64,000 bases of DNA from Corallococcus sp. EGB. GTDB taxonomy: Bacteria; Myxococcota; Myxococcia; Myxococcales; Myxococcaceae. Where the stretch lies: assembly GCF_019968905.1 (NCBI RefSeq), contig NZ_CP079946.1, forward strand, positions 124,001 through 188,000, read 5' to 3'. Positions 53,752-62,982 of this stretch are shown one piece after another. How positions within the stretch are numbered: the stretch's first letter is position 1; each line of letters starts with the position of its first letter. Under the pieces are notes generated by a model that searched no databases, was not told where the DNA came from, and worked only from the letters and a program-made list of their open reading frames with translations. Made by a program: the position numbers and the translations under genes.

Positions 53752-54915
53752 CTACTTCGGCGCGCCCGTCATGGACTTGAGCAGCGTCACCAGCGCCTGC
53801 TTCTCCTCGCTGCTCAGGTCCAGCTTGACGATGGTCTCCGTGCGCACGCCGGCGAAGGAGCCCTCCGCGTCGCCGCCCTTGTCGTAGAAGTCGACCACGT
53901 CCTCCAGCGTCTTCTCCGCGCCGGTGTGCATGTACGGCGCGGTCAGCGCCACGTTGCGCAGGGAGGGCGTGCGGAACGCGCCCACCACCTCCGTGGGCTT
54001 GTTCTGCGCCTGCGCCTTCAGCGTGGACAGCCGCGCCGCGTCTGTGCCGCCGGGCGCGTCGCTGTAGGGGCCCGCGGCGTTGAACGGCCAGGACACCAGC
54101 GCGTCCACCGCGTCCGCCTGCCCGCGCCGCCCCGCGCCGGAGTCCTTCACGCCCAGGTTGTGGAACTTGTCGTCCGACAGCGAGCGGCCCTTGTGGCACA
54201 CCACGCACTGGCCCTTGCGCACGAACGTCTTCAGCCCCAGGTACGCCGGGTCCTTCTCCTGCGTGCCCGCCTCCACCGCCTGCAGGAAGCGCCGCACGTC
54301 CGCGTCGAAGGGCGCGTCGGTCCGGTTGAGCGTGCGCTGATACGCCGCCAGCACCTTGCCCACGTTCGCCATCAGCCGGTCCGCGTCCGACTCGTCCGCG
54401 GGCGCCTTGCCGAACAGCTGCGTGTACGCCGCCGTGTACGTGGGCTCCGCCACCAGCCGTGCGCGCACCACCGTCGCGTCCGAGTCCATCTCCAGCGGGT
54501 TCGTCAGCGGCAGCAGCGCCTGCGACCAGAGCCGGTCCGCCCGGCCGTCCCACATGAACCAGCGGCTGTAGCCGATGTTCAGCAGGCTGGGCGGGTTGCG
54601 CTCGGTCTGGTGGCCTCCGCAGCCCTCCGCCGACGCCGTCTCCACCGTGTAGGAGTCGCCCGTGTGGCAGCTCTTGCAGGACACCGTCCCGCAGCGCGAC
54701 AGCTTCGGGTCCTCGAACAGCCGCTGGCCCAGCGCCGCCGCGTCCGCGTTGTCCGCCCACTTGTTGGTGGGGTCCGCCTCCGGCTTCGCACTCTGCGTGT
54801 GCAGGGAGCTCAGCTGATCCAACTCATCGTCGGTGGGGAAGGGCACTTCGGATTCGCAACCCGCCCCCAGCAGGGCCAGGGCGAGCACGGCGGTACGTGG
54901 ACGGAGACCAGTCAT
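53752..54915 (-). CDS. Di-heme cytochrome c peroxidase family protein
   Basis: 387 aa from ATG 54915; the frame runs further to 55014. Signal MTGLRPRTAVLALALLGAGC is lipoprotein-like. Two CXXCH sites: CKSCH in GTVSCKSCHTGD and CVVCH in GQCVVCHKGR, with RFMWDGRADRL-like SRWFMWDGRADRLW. RTPSLRNVALTAPYMHTGAE near the C-terminus supplies the MauG/peroxidase-type distal ligand region. Periplasmic peroxide or cofactor oxidation role. The gene ends three bases past the M24 stop on the opposite strand. Confidence 0.88.
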   Translation of the reverse strand: MTGLRPRTAVLALALLGAGCESEVPFPTDDELDQLSSLHTQSAKPEADPTNKWADNADAAALGQRLFEDPKLSRCGTVSCKSCHTGDSYTVETASAEGCGGHQTERNPPSLLNIGYSRWFMWDGRADRLWSQALLPLTNPLEMDSDATVVRARLVAEPTYTAAYTQLFGKAPADESDADRLMANVGKVLAAYQRTLNRTDAPFDADVRRFLQAVEAGTQEKDPAYLGLKTFVRKGQCVVCHKGRSLSDDKFHNLGVKDSGAGRRGQADAVDALVSWPFNAAGPYSDAPGGTDAARLSTLKAQAQNKPTEVVGAFRTPSLRNVALTAPYMHTGAEKTLEDVVDFYDKGGDAEGSFAGVRTETIVKLDLSSEEKQALVTLLKSMTGAPK

Positions 54916-55068
54916 GGGCCGGGGCAGCTTCGCGCCCTTGTGTTCAGCAATCAATGGTCCCTGTCCCCCCACCAGGCGTGCGGCCATCCAAGCACGGAGG
55001 CCGGGGAGACCCACTGGAGGGAGCCCCGGCCTGCACGGCGTGAATCCTTCAACGGACCTTCAGGGGTG

Positions 55069-55473
55069 CTACTCGCAGGTGAGCTTGAAGCTGACCACCG
55101 GCGCGGCGTACTTCGCGATCGTCATCTTCGTGGGGCCCGGCGTGACCGTGGGCGCAGCGCCGTTGGCGCACTTGAAGCCCGCGCCCACCGTCAGCTCCAC
55201 GTTCAGCTCCTTGCCGTCCGGCAGCCCGCTCACGTTGAAGCTGCAGCGGTTGTTGCGGCTCTGCTTCACCTCGCCCCAGCCCAGCGCCACCCCGTCGCTC
55301 TCCGTGACCTTCACCCCCACCGACGAGCACGGGTCACCCGAAAGGCCGGTCGCCGGGTACGCGATGCTGCCCGTGACCGTGGCGTTGCCCGCGCGACCCG
55401 CGGCCGCCGCGCCACCCGAAGAGGCGCAACCCGTGGCGGCAACGACGAAGGCGGCAACAGCAATTCGCAACAT
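55069..55473 (-). CDS. Small lipoprotein, hypothetical
   Basis: 134 aa from ATG 55473; GAGG is six bases upstream, and the open frame upstream to 55788 is not coding. Signal MLRIAVAAFVVAATGC, then a Gly/Ala linker and a beta-rich body (TVTGSIAYPATGLSGDPCSS, SFNVSGLPDGKELNVELTVG) with four cysteines that could form disulfides. No family recognised. Its 208-base upstream region holds an unusual palindrome and hairpin. Confidence 0.65.
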   Translation of the reverse strand: MLRIAVAAFVVAATGCASSGGAAAAGRAGNATVTGSIAYPATGLSGDPCSSVGVKVTESDGVALGWGEVKQSRNNRCSFNVSGLPDGKELNVELTVGAGFKCANGAAPTVTPGPTKMTIAKYAAPVVSFKLTCE

Positions 55474-55515
55474 GGATATCCTCAATTCAAGAATGTGATG
55501 GTTTCCGCGCCGGCC

Positions 55516-55534
55516 GGCTGCCTTCCCGGCAGCC
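55516..55534 (-). promoter_or_regulatory. Stem-loop in the lipoprotein leader
   Basis: GGCTGCC, five-base loop, GGCAGCC: a perfect 7-bp hairpin about 43 bases before ATG 55473. Could be a leader structure; no T-tract. Confidence 0.35.
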
Positions 55535-55579
55535 ATTGGCGCGCGCCACGTACAATTCCGGCGCGCTTTCATTCCACGC

Positions 55580-55593
55580 AGGAATGCATTCCT
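55580..55593. promoter_or_regulatory. 14-bp palindrome, possible operator
   Basis: AGGAATGCATTCCT is a perfect inverted repeat, and a further CATTCC half lies at 55569-55574. It sits 107 bases upstream of the lipoprotein start in the comparatively AT-richer gap between two minus-strand genes. Confidence 0.35.
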
Positions 55594-55681
55594 GATTGCG
55601 TCACACGGAGCGTTTTTTCGTTCCCCAACAGCCACGCTCCGCGTCCGTGCCGTGCCTCCCGTTTCGTGAGAAACGCGCGTG

Positions 55682-57433
55682 TCACTGCAGCCGCAACAAT
55701 GCGTCGCGTGCGTGCACCAGGCCGTGACCGAAAGCGGTGTCCCGGCCCGGGGGGCCCAGGTCTCGCGCGGAAGACTCCAGCGCGTCACGCACCTGTTGCG
55801 GCGTGAGGTCCGGCCGGGCGCTCCAGAGCAGCGCGGCCACGCCGCTCACGTAGGGCGCGGCCATGGAGGTGCCGGAGACGTGGGTGTAGTCCGTGGGCAC
55901 CAGGGAGAGCCGCGCGTCGTTGCCCAGCCGCTCGCGCAGCATGGTGCTGGCGGCCTGGTTGACGCTGACGGCGGGGGCCCAGTGGCCGTTGCGCGGCAGG
56001 GAGAGGATGTCCACCGCGCCGCCGGCGGGGGCGTCGTCGGAGCCGAAGATGACGGCGGTCGCGCCCTGCATCATCACGTTGGCCATGGCCTCGGACACGG
56101 GCACCACGCCCGGCCGCACGTAGGCGACGAAGCCGTCACAGGTCGCGCCCTGGCACGAGGCCAGGGTGTCCCCCAGGCCGCAGTCCACCAGCCGCCCCGC
56201 GGTCTCGCCCGTGGGCGAGTACAGGAGCGAGCGCGACATGGGAGACGTGTCCTCCAGGGACATCTCCGCGGAGGCGCCCAGCCCCCGCGGGAAGGTGGAC
56301 AGCACGTCCACGCCGGGCGCCACCAGCGAGAGCTCCGCGCCCCCATTGGAGAAGCTCGCGCGCTTCTCGCTCGCGTCCACCGCGCCCACCGCGAGCACGG
56401 ACGGGTCGGACGCGGGGTACAACACCGGGCCGCCCTGGTTGCCCGCGGCCGCCACCACCAGCAGGCCGTGGTCCTGCAACACGCGGAACGCCTCCACCGT
56501 GCTGCGGGTGGGCGAGCCGCCGCCCAGCGACAGCGACACCACGCGCGCGCCCTGCGCCTCGCACCACTCCATGGCGGAGAGGACCACGCTCATCTGCGTC
56601 TGCCCGGCCAGGTCCAGCACGCGGGCGATGAGCAGCGACGCGTTGGGGGCCACGCCCACCATGCCGCCCACCGTGCCCCGCGGCCCGGTGACGCCGCCGT
56701 GGCCCATGCGCGCCGCGATGATGCCCGCCACGTGCGTGCCGTGGCCCTGGCCCCACTGGCCCTGGGGGCCGCGGTCGTTGGCGTCCTCGTCGTCGTCCAC
56801 GAAGTCATGGCCGCCCACCACCGCGCCCTGGAACTCCGGGTGGTCCATGTCCAGCCCGCTGTCGACGACGCACACCTTCACGCCCTCGCCCGTGGGCGCG
56901 CCCACGTCCAGCACTCCGTCTCCGTTCGCGTCCCACACGTCCGGGGCCTGCACCAGGCGCAGGCCGTCCGTGTACTCGTCCGGCGGGGGGGTGGTGGCCA
57001 GCACCTGGCGCGGCAGCGGCGCGAAGAGCCCGGGCGTCAGGCCCTGGGCGCTCCAGAGCTGGTCCTGCTCGATGCTCTCCACCAGGTCGCTGCGCTCCAG
57101 GGCGCGGCGCTCCTCGGGGGTCACGCGCGCGGCCACCGCGGGGATGTTGCGGTAGATGGCGCCCACCTTCGCCCCGGTGCTCGCGGCGAGTCCGGCGCCG
57201 GACGCCGAGACGCTCGACGCGTGCGTGCGGTCCCCCTGGCGGAAGCGGATGATGACCGGCTCGCGCCCGTCGCCATGCCCCCGCGAGGGCTCGTTCCCAT
57301 CCAGTTCCTGGCGGGCCGTCATCCCTCCGGCGACGACCCCCGGGCACACGTGTCCCTGCGCGCTGGTGCGCGAGGACGACTCTGGCGCACACGCAGCCAG
57401 CGCCAGCAACCCGACGATTCCCCAGTGCCTCAT
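55682..57433 (-). CDS. S8 subtilisin-like serine protease lipoprotein, paralog of the one at 1700
   Basis: 583 aa from ATG 57433, with GGAAGGAG eight bases upstream. Signal MRHWGIVGLLALAAC gives a lipid anchor. A propeptide-like region leads into the subtilase: Asp191 in VVDSG, His231 in GQGHGTHVA, Ser523 in GTSMAAP. Between them is the same PA-type insert with cysteines (LVDCGLGDTLASCQGATCDG). The segment after the propeptide (LRLVQAPDVWDANGDGVLD) matches the 1700 protease almost word for word. Likely an exported degradative enzyme. It is divergent from the kinase gene. Confidence 0.93.
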   Translation of the reverse strand: MRHWGIVGLLALAACAPESSSRTSAQGHVCPGVVAGGMTARQELDGNEPSRGHGDGREPVIIRFRQGDRTHASSVSASGAGLAASTGAKVGAIYRNIPAVAARVTPEERRALERSDLVESIEQDQLWSAQGLTPGLFAPLPRQVLATTPPPDEYTDGLRLVQAPDVWDANGDGVLDVGAPTGEGVKVCVVDSGLDMDHPEFQGAVVGGHDFVDDDEDANDRGPQGQWGQGHGTHVAGIIAARMGHGGVTGPRGTVGGMVGVAPNASLLIARVLDLAGQTQMSVVLSAMEWCEAQGARVVSLSLGGGSPTRSTVEAFRVLQDHGLLVVAAAGNQGGPVLYPASDPSVLAVGAVDASEKRASFSNGGAELSLVAPGVDVLSTFPRGLGASAEMSLEDTSPMSRSLLYSPTGETAGRLVDCGLGDTLASCQGATCDGFVAYVRPGVVPVSEAMANVMMQGATAVIFGSDDAPAGGAVDILSLPRNGHWAPAVSVNQAASTMLRERLGNDARLSLVPTDYTHVSGTSMAAPYVSGVAALLWSARPDLTPQQVRDALESSARDLGPPGRDTAFGHGLVHARDALLRLQ

Positions 57434-57784
57434 GACGCGGACTCCTTCCAAGCAGGAAGCCCCTCCCGGGGGCGGCACCCCGCATGGCGGAGGACCGGGA
57501 GGAGCCCGCCCCCCTCACACTGGAAGGAAGCGGCGTGCTGCCTTGAGGGAACGCATCCCCACGCGAGCGCGCATCGGCTCCGAGCCTCCAGGGCGCCCCT
57601 GACGTGCGCGGGTGCACACCCGAGCTGTTGTCAGGTGGAACACGGGCTCGGGAATTCCGTTGGGCTCGGGACTTTCTCTTTTTTGCTCCCGGCGGTGTCT
57701 GGGAGGCAGGGAAGGGAGGGCGGCGCGGGGTGCGCGGCTTGATTCCATGGGGGAGTCCATGTTGCGCTCCGCGGCGTCCAAGCC
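57434..57784. other. Divergent intergenic region, 351 bases
   Basis: Lies between the protease (minus) and the kinase (plus) and must hold both promoters. A T-rich stretch at 57673-57688 sits inside a small CGGGA/TCCCG inverted repeat but does not look like a terminator. No convincing -35/-10 pair or gene seen. Confidence 0.5.
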
Positions 57785-60121
57785 ATGAGCACCGCACCCA
57801 CAGAGTCCCCTCGTTTCTTCGGGCGCTACGAGCTCGTCCACCTCCTGGGCCAGGGCGGCATGGGAGAGGTGTACCTGGCGAAGCTGTCCGGGGCGGCGGG
57901 CTTCGAGAAGCCCTGCATCGTGAAGACCATCCTCCCGGGGCTGGTGAAGGACCGGCAGTTCCTGGATCGGTTCCATCACGAGGCCAAGGTGCTGGTGCAC
58001 CTGGTGCACTCCTCCATCGCCCAGGTGTACGACATGGGCGAGGCGGACGGCACGTACTACATGGCGCTGGAGTACGTGGCGGGCGTGGACCTGGGCTACC
58101 TGCTGGAGCAGGCCCGGGTGCAGGGGCGGGCGGTGCCCACGCCGGTGGCGCTCTACATCGGGCAGCGCATGGCGGAGGGGCTGGGGTACGCGCACCGCAA
58201 GACGGGCACGGACGGTGAGCCTTTGGGCATCGTCCACCGCGACGTGTCCCCGCACAACGTGATGGTGTCGTACGAGGGCGAGGTGAAGGTCATCGACTTC
58301 GGCCTCGCCAAGTCCACCGCGCGCAGCAAGTACACGCTGCCGTCCACGGTCATGGGGAAGCTGGGCTACATGTCCCCGGAGCAGGTGCGCGCGGAGCCCC
58401 TGGATCACCGCAGCGACATCTACTCCTGCGCGGTGGTGGTGTGGGAGATGCTCGCGGGCCGTGGGCTCGTTCCCCACGGCACCGTGGGTGAGATGATGGC
58501 GGCCATGTCGAACCCGGTGGTGCCGCCGCTGACGGACTTCCGTCCGGACGTGGAGCCCTCGCTGGAGGCCGTGCTGCGCCGCGCGCTGGCGCCGGCGCCG
58601 GCGGACCGGTACTCGCGGGCGGACGACTTCGCGCGGGCGCTCAACGCGGAGCTCCTGCGCTCCGGGACGCCCATGGGGGCGGAGGAGGTGGGCGAGTTCG
58701 TGCGCACGCTCTGCCCGGAGGCCTTCGCCGAGCAGCGCAAGCTGACGTCCGGCGTGCACGGAGAGCGGCGCACGCCGTCGCCGGCGCCCCGGGGCGGCTC
58801 GGGCACGGGGCTGTATGGCGGCTCCGGGAGCAATGCGCCCGCGGAGGAGGCGGCCTTCGAGGCCACGGCGCTGCGGACCGTGGAGCCGCCCGCCGCCGGG
58901 AGCCGGCCCCAGACGGCGCGCATCGACGTGGACGGGCAGGCCGTCGGGCCGGGGGGCACGTTCGTGTCCCATCCCACGTCGGGGTCCGGTGGGGTGTCCC
59001 CGCCGGTGACGGGCTCGGGCGGTGTGGCCCGGGCCACGTCGGGCTCGGGCGGGGTGGCGCGGAGCACCGACAGGGTGGACGCGGCCGCGCTGGGCGCGAC
59101 GGCGGTGCACCTGGCGGCCGCGACATCCCAGGACGCGGTGGGCAGGTCCGTGCCGGACCGACCCGAGCGCCGCAGTCCGGTGGCGCGGATCGCCGTGGCG
59201 GCGCTGCTGCTGGTGGGCGCCTCCGTCGGCATCACCGCCTACGTGCTGCGCCCGGGGATGTCCACGCAGCCTGTCGCGCCCCGGCCGCCTCCGCCGGCCG
59301 AGCCGGTGGTGGCCGCCGAGCCCCCGAAGGTGGGGCCTCCGCCCGCGGTGACGCCGCCCGTGGAGCCTCCGCCCGCGGTGGAGGCGAGCGCGGGCGAGCC
59401 GGAGGTGAAGGGGGAGCCGGTGGTGAAGCCTCCGCCCGAGTTGAAGCCCGCCGCCGGGACGAAGCGGCCCACGCCGCGTCCCGTCGAGCTGGTGCCCGGG
59501 CACCTGCCCGTGGCGAAGATTGGCGAGACGGGCGGCGGCCAGCGCGTGGTGAACGCGGCGGTGCCCTCCGGCATCCACGCGGGGACGGTGTTCAAGGTGG
59601 TGGGGCCTCCGCAGAAGGGGACCCGCAAGCGTCCGGTGCTGGGGACGGCGACCGTGGAGTACATCCACCCGAGCCGCGAGCGCATGACGCTGCGGCTGGA
59701 CGCGGAGGCGGACGCGGCGCAGGAGCCGCGCTTCGTGCTGATGACCGCGCGTCCCTCGGGGCCGACGCTGCCCACGCCCGTGGGCGAGTCCTCGCCGGTC
59801 GCGGAGCCCGCGCCCGAGCCGAAGGCCGTGGAGCGCTCGCGCCTGCTGGGAACGGCGGAGGTCGACGGCCTCCTGGGGAGCAGCTTCAAGAGCACGCTCT
59901 ATGTGATCAGCTCCGACACCCGGACCTGGCACAACTGCGTCATCGTCCTGAACGGGCGCAAGGAGGCGCGGATGGCGAGGCTGGAGCCCTACCAGACGCA
60001 CACGGTCCGGGTGGAGGACCGCTACTTCAAGGTGAACTACAAGGCGCCCGCCGTGCCGGAGAAGGCCGTGTGGGTGAGCTGCGACGAGGGCGAGGACACC
60101 TTCGCCCTGCGCAAGCGCTGA
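57785..60121 (+). CDS. Transmembrane Ser/Thr protein kinase
   Basis: 778 aa. Kinase domain about 12-300: LLGQGGMGEVYLAKL glycine loop, Lys in CIVKTI, catalytic HRDVSPHN, DFGLAKS and PEQV at the activation end. Residues about 320-460 are a Gly/Ser/Pro-rich linker, then one helix (ARIAVAALLLVGASVGITAY, about 460-480). A Pro-rich stretch and an external domain follow (RVVNAAVPSGIHAGTVFKVV, TLYVISSDTRTWHNCVIVLN). Typical myxobacterial membrane sensor kinase; ligand and substrates unknown. Starts opposite the protease, ends before the convergent RDD gene. Confidence 0.92.
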   Translation: MSTAPTESPRFFGRYELVHLLGQGGMGEVYLAKLSGAAGFEKPCIVKTILPGLVKDRQFLDRFHHEAKVLVHLVHSSIAQVYDMGEADGTYYMALEYVAGVDLGYLLEQARVQGRAVPTPVALYIGQRMAEGLGYAHRKTGTDGEPLGIVHRDVSPHNVMVSYEGEVKVIDFGLAKSTARSKYTLPSTVMGKLGYMSPEQVRAEPLDHRSDIYSCAVVVWEMLAGRGLVPHGTVGEMMAAMSNPVVPPLTDFRPDVEPSLEAVLRRALAPAPADRYSRADDFARALNAELLRSGTPMGAEEVGEFVRTLCPEAFAEQRKLTSGVHGERRTPSPAPRGGSGTGLYGGSGSNAPAEEAAFEATALRTVEPPAAGSRPQTARIDVDGQAVGPGGTFVSHPTSGSGGVSPPVTGSGGVARATSGSGGVARSTDRVDAAALGATAVHLAAATSQDAVGRSVPDRPERRSPVARIAVAALLLVGASVGITAYVLRPGMSTQPVAPRPPPPAEPVVAAEPPKVGPPPAVTPPVEPPPAVEASAGEPEVKGEPVVKPPPELKPAAGTKRPTPRPVELVPGHLPVAKIGETGGGQRVVNAAVPSGIHAGTVFKVVGPPQKGTRKRPVLGTATVEYIHPSRERMTLRLDAEADAAQEPRFVLMTARPSGPTLPTPVGESSPVAEPAPEPKAVERSRLLGTAEVDGLLGSSFKSTLYVISSDTRTWHNCVIVLNGRKEARMARLEPYQTHTVRVEDRYFKVNYKAPAVPEKAVWVSCDEGEDTFALRKR

Positions 60122-60154
60122 AAGGCGCGAGTCACCCCGGCGCGCGTCGGGGCC

Positions 60155-60832
60155 TCAGGGCCTCATCCGCGTGGCGCCCACGGGGCACTCGTTGCGCAGG
60201 AACTCCGCGACCTCCGAGTCGCCGCCGTTCGCGTTGCGCACCGCGCGGGACAGGGACGTGCGGCACTGCCAGGTGACCTCGCGCGTGCCGTGGCAGCAGT
60301 GCCACCCGGTCAGCGTGCGGTCCAGGTACTGGAGCATCTCCTGGCGCGTGGGCGTGACGATGCTCCACACCGCGCCCGCCAGCAGCAGCAGCCCCACGAG
60401 CGGCAGCGGCAGGCTCCGCACCCAGCCGCGCAGGCCGCCCGGAAGCCGGGCCGCGTGCACGCCCAGCTGCGCATCCAGCGGGCGGCGTTGCAGCACCACC
60501 TGCAGCACCAGCTCCACCGGCGCGGTGAGCGCGCGCAAGAGCCCCGTTCCCAGGCCCGGCGCCCTTCCTTCCGCGCGCTCCAGCTTCAGTCCCAGGACGT
60601 GACGGCCCGGGGAGAGGCCCGTCAGCCCGCCCACGCAACACAGCACCACCCAGGCGGCCCCCATGGCGAACCCCAGCAGCGCGGGCGTGGACACCCACTC
60701 CGCCGCGCGCACCGCGCCCCAACCCACGAGCGCCGCGCCCGTGAGGTCCAATGCATCCGCCACCCAGAGCCGGTTCTGGAACCGGGCCTCGGTGGGCGGA
60801 GTGTCCATGGAGAACAACGTCCCGTCGCTCAT
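60155..60832 (-). CDS. RDD-like membrane protein
   Basis: 225 aa from ATG 60832. The N-terminal RFQNRLWVADALDLTGAALV has the Arg and Asp of the RDD motif; at least three membrane segments follow (LLGFAMGAAWVVLCCVGGLT, SLPLPLVGLLLLAGAVWSIV). Residues after the last helix are soluble, with three cysteines (WHCCHG, WQC, and NEC near the end). RDD proteins are small membrane proteins, some acting as ion antiporters, but most are unknown. Transcribed toward the kinase gene. Confidence 0.72.
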   Translation of the reverse strand: MSDGTLFSMDTPPTEARFQNRLWVADALDLTGAALVGWGAVRAAEWVSTPALLGFAMGAAWVVLCCVGGLTGLSPGRHVLGLKLERAEGRAPGLGTGLLRALTAPVELVLQVVLQRRPLDAQLGVHAARLPGGLRGWVRSLPLPLVGLLLLAGAVWSIVTPTRQEMLQYLDRTLTGWHCCHGTREVTWQCRTSLSRAVRNANGGDSEVAEFLRNECPVGATRMRP

Positions 60833-60934
60833 CAGCCTCTCTCGTGTACGAGCGGCGCGCGAGCATAGGCGGCCCGCCGTCTCCAGGCGCGATCCAAAAA
60901 CGCCTGTGCCCGGCATGCCAGGACGGGAAACCGG

Positions 60935-61906
60935 CTACAGGTCCAGCACCAGCCGCTTGGACCGGGCGCGCGAAACGCAGACCAGCATCCGCGCATTCCC
61001 GGCGGGCTCCTGTTGGAAGAACGTGTCACGGTGGTCGGGCGTGCCCTCGCACACGCGGGTCACGCAGGTGCCACAGGAGCCGGCTTCGCAGTCGCTCTCC
61101 ACCTTCACGCCGTGCGTCCGCAGCACGTTGAGCACGCTCTTGCCCGCCGGGACGCGCAGCACCTGGCCGGTGCTCTTGAGCGTCACCTCGAAGTCCTCCT
61201 CCGGGGTGGCGTGGGTGGCGGAGGTGCCCTCCGCGGTGAAGGCCTCGAAGTGCACCTTCTCCCAGGGCCACTTGTGCAGCGTGGCGGCCTCGCGCACGGC
61301 CTTCATCAGGCCCGCCGGGCCGCAGCAGTACAGCCGCGTGCCCGGGCCGCGGGTGGCGAGCAGCGCCCGCACATCCAACCCCTTCGACAGGTCGCCCCCG
61401 TCGTGGTGGAAGTGCACGCGGCCCGCGAAGGACGGCGTGGACAACAGTTCCTTGAAGGCGGTGCGCTCCGCGTCGCGCGCGCAGTAGTGCAGCACCCACT
61501 CCGCGCCGGTGCGCTCCAGCAGGCGCGCCATGGCCAGCAGCGGCGTGATGCCGATGCCGCCCGCGATGAGCACGTAGCTGCGCCCGTACAGGAGGGGGAA
61601 GTCGTTGACGGGCTCGCTCACGGTGAGCACGTCGCCCTCGTGGACGTTCTCGTGCATCGCCTTGGAGCCGCCGCGGCCGTTGGCGTCGCGCTGCACGGCG
61701 ATGACGTAGCGGTGCGTCTCGCTGGGGTCATTGCAGAGCGAGTACTGGCGCATGCCGTTCAGCCCCGGCACCTGGACGTCCAGGTGGGCGCCGGCCTCGA
61801 ATTCGGGCAGGGCGCCGCCATCCTGGGAGACCAGCTCGTAGGACTGGATGCCTTCCGCCTCACGGGTGATGCGCGCCACCCGCAGCCGCAGCGTGTTCGT
61901 CGTCAC
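60935..61906 (-). CDS. FMN/NAD reductase with C-terminal 2Fe-2S ferredoxin, VanB/phthalate reductase type
   Basis: 323 aa from GTG 61906; the frame is open to 62665. Flavin-binding RQYSLCND, NAD-binding GGIGITPLLAMARLLERT, CGPAGLMKAVREA, and a C-terminal plant-type ferredoxin CEAGSCGTC plus a further Cys about 30 residues on. This is the phthalate dioxygenase reductase layout, moving electrons from NAD(P)H to a Rieske oxygenase, but no oxygenase component is present in this window. Divergent from the hemerythrin gene. It may serve a distant oxygenase or another acceptor. Confidence 0.9.
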   Translation of the reverse strand: MTTNTLRLRVARITREAEGIQSYELVSQDGGALPEFEAGAHLDVQVPGLNGMRQYSLCNDPSETHRYVIAVQRDANGRGGSKAMHENVHEGDVLTVSEPVNDFPLLYGRSYVLIAGGIGITPLLAMARLLERTGAEWVLHYCARDAERTAFKELLSTPSFAGRVHFHHDGGDLSKGLDVRALLATRGPGTRLYCCGPAGLMKAVREAATLHKWPWEKVHFEAFTAEGTSATHATPEEDFEVTLKSTGQVLRVPAGKSVLNVLRTHGVKVESDCEAGSCGTCVTRVCEGTPDHRDTFFQQEPAGNARMLVCVSRARSKRLVLDL

Positions 61907-62215
61907 GGTATTGCCCCCTGTTCCCTTGCCCGCCGCCCGCGCGAGATCGATCTGGCCGCGCACGGTGTACACGCCCGGGCCATCCGGGGAGTGGGGGCCG
62001 GGGTGGTTTTTGTGACGGGTGGCGGACACTTGGGGCGTGTTGCCCGGCTGCCCTGCGTCCAGACGCGAGGGCCGGGGCGGCGGGGGTGGGCACGGCCGGG
62101 ACCCATCCCCACCCTTCACCCCGTGCCGCGCCGCGCCAGGGCCCCGGGAGGGGCCCGGGCGGCAGGGGGGATGGGGGGAGGCGCGGCCCCCGCTTCGAAG
62201 GAAGGGAGACGGCCG
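61907..62215. other. Divergent intergenic region, 309 bases
   Basis: Between the reductase (minus) and the hemerythrin gene (plus); should hold both promoters. Contains a run of five T at 62008-62012. No clear operator, gene or promoter found. Confidence 0.45.
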
Positions 62216-62860
62216 ATGGATGCCATCACGTTGCTGAAGGCGGACCACAAGACGGTGGAGCAGCTGTTCCGCAAGTTCGAGAAGGCGGGCGACCACGCGC
62301 TGGCGCACAAGCGCAAGCTGGTGGACGAGATGGTGCGGGAGCTGTCCATCCACGCCGCCATCGAGGAGCAGGTCTTCTACCCCGCCGTGCGCGCGCGTTC
62401 GGCGGACCTGTCCGAGGACGTGCTGCGTTCGCTGGAGGAGCACCACGTGGTGAAGTGGGTGCTGTCGGAGCTGGACACGCTGCCGCCAGAGTCCGAGCGC
62501 TTCGTCGCGAAGGTGCACGTGCTGATGGAGAACGTGCGCGCGCACGTCCTGGAGGAGGAGCAGTACCTCTTCCCGGAGGTGAAGAAGGTCTTCAAGCCGC
62601 AGGAGCTGCGGCAGGTGGGCGGGGCGCTGGAGCTGGCGAAGAAGGCCGCGCCCACGCACCCGCACCCGGCCGCGCCGGACACCCCGCCGGGCAACCTGCT
62701 GACGGGCGCGGTGGCGGCGGTGATGGACATGGGCCGGGACGCGCTGCGCGTCGCGCGCCGCAAGGCCGTCACGCAGGTGCGGAAGTCCGCGCCGCGTCCG
62801 CTGCGCAAGCCGCTGGAGTCAATGATGTCGCGGGATTCGGTGGGCGAATCGCTCCACTGA
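62216..62860 (+). CDS. Hemerythrin-like domain protein
   Basis: 214 aa from ATG 62216, with GAAGGGAG before it. Four-helix HHE-type metal site: His in LLKADHKTVEQLF, His/Glu in ELSIHAAIEEQVFYP, His in EEHHVVKWVL, and His/Glu in VRAHVLEEEQYLFPEV. A diiron O2 or NO sensor/carrier in the cytoplasm. An Arg/Lys-rich tail (RDALRVARRKAVTQVRKSAP) of 80 residues follows, longer than most single-domain hemerythrins, and could bind nucleic acid or membrane lipid. SIMPL gene 122 bases on. Confidence 0.88.
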   Translation: MDAITLLKADHKTVEQLFRKFEKAGDHALAHKRKLVDEMVRELSIHAAIEEQVFYPAVRARSADLSEDVLRSLEEHHVVKWVLSELDTLPPESERFVAKVHVLMENVRAHVLEEEQYLFPEVKKVFKPQELRQVGGALELAKKAAPTHPHPAAPDTPPGNLLTGAVAAVMDMGRDALRVARRKAVTQVRKSAPRPLRKPLESMMSRDSVGESLH

Positions 62861-62982
62861 CCGGGCGTCCGGCGCCGGACGTCCTGGGCCGGTGAATGTT
62901 CGCCGGGGCTGGGGCGTCCAGAGGGGCATGAGAGGCTTCGCGCCTGAAGCGCGAGGTCCTTGGGCCCTGGGAAGGAGGCGCC

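Noticed and set aside
57670-57700. T-rich run in a small inverted repeat
   Set aside because: T residues are in the loop, not after the stem; not a terminator.
60885-60930. Minus-strand T5 after a weak inverted repeat downstream of the reductase
   Set aside because: Only a four-base stem could be found.
62008-62030. TGTGAC sequence resembling half of a CRP/FNR site
   Set aside because: No matching second half.
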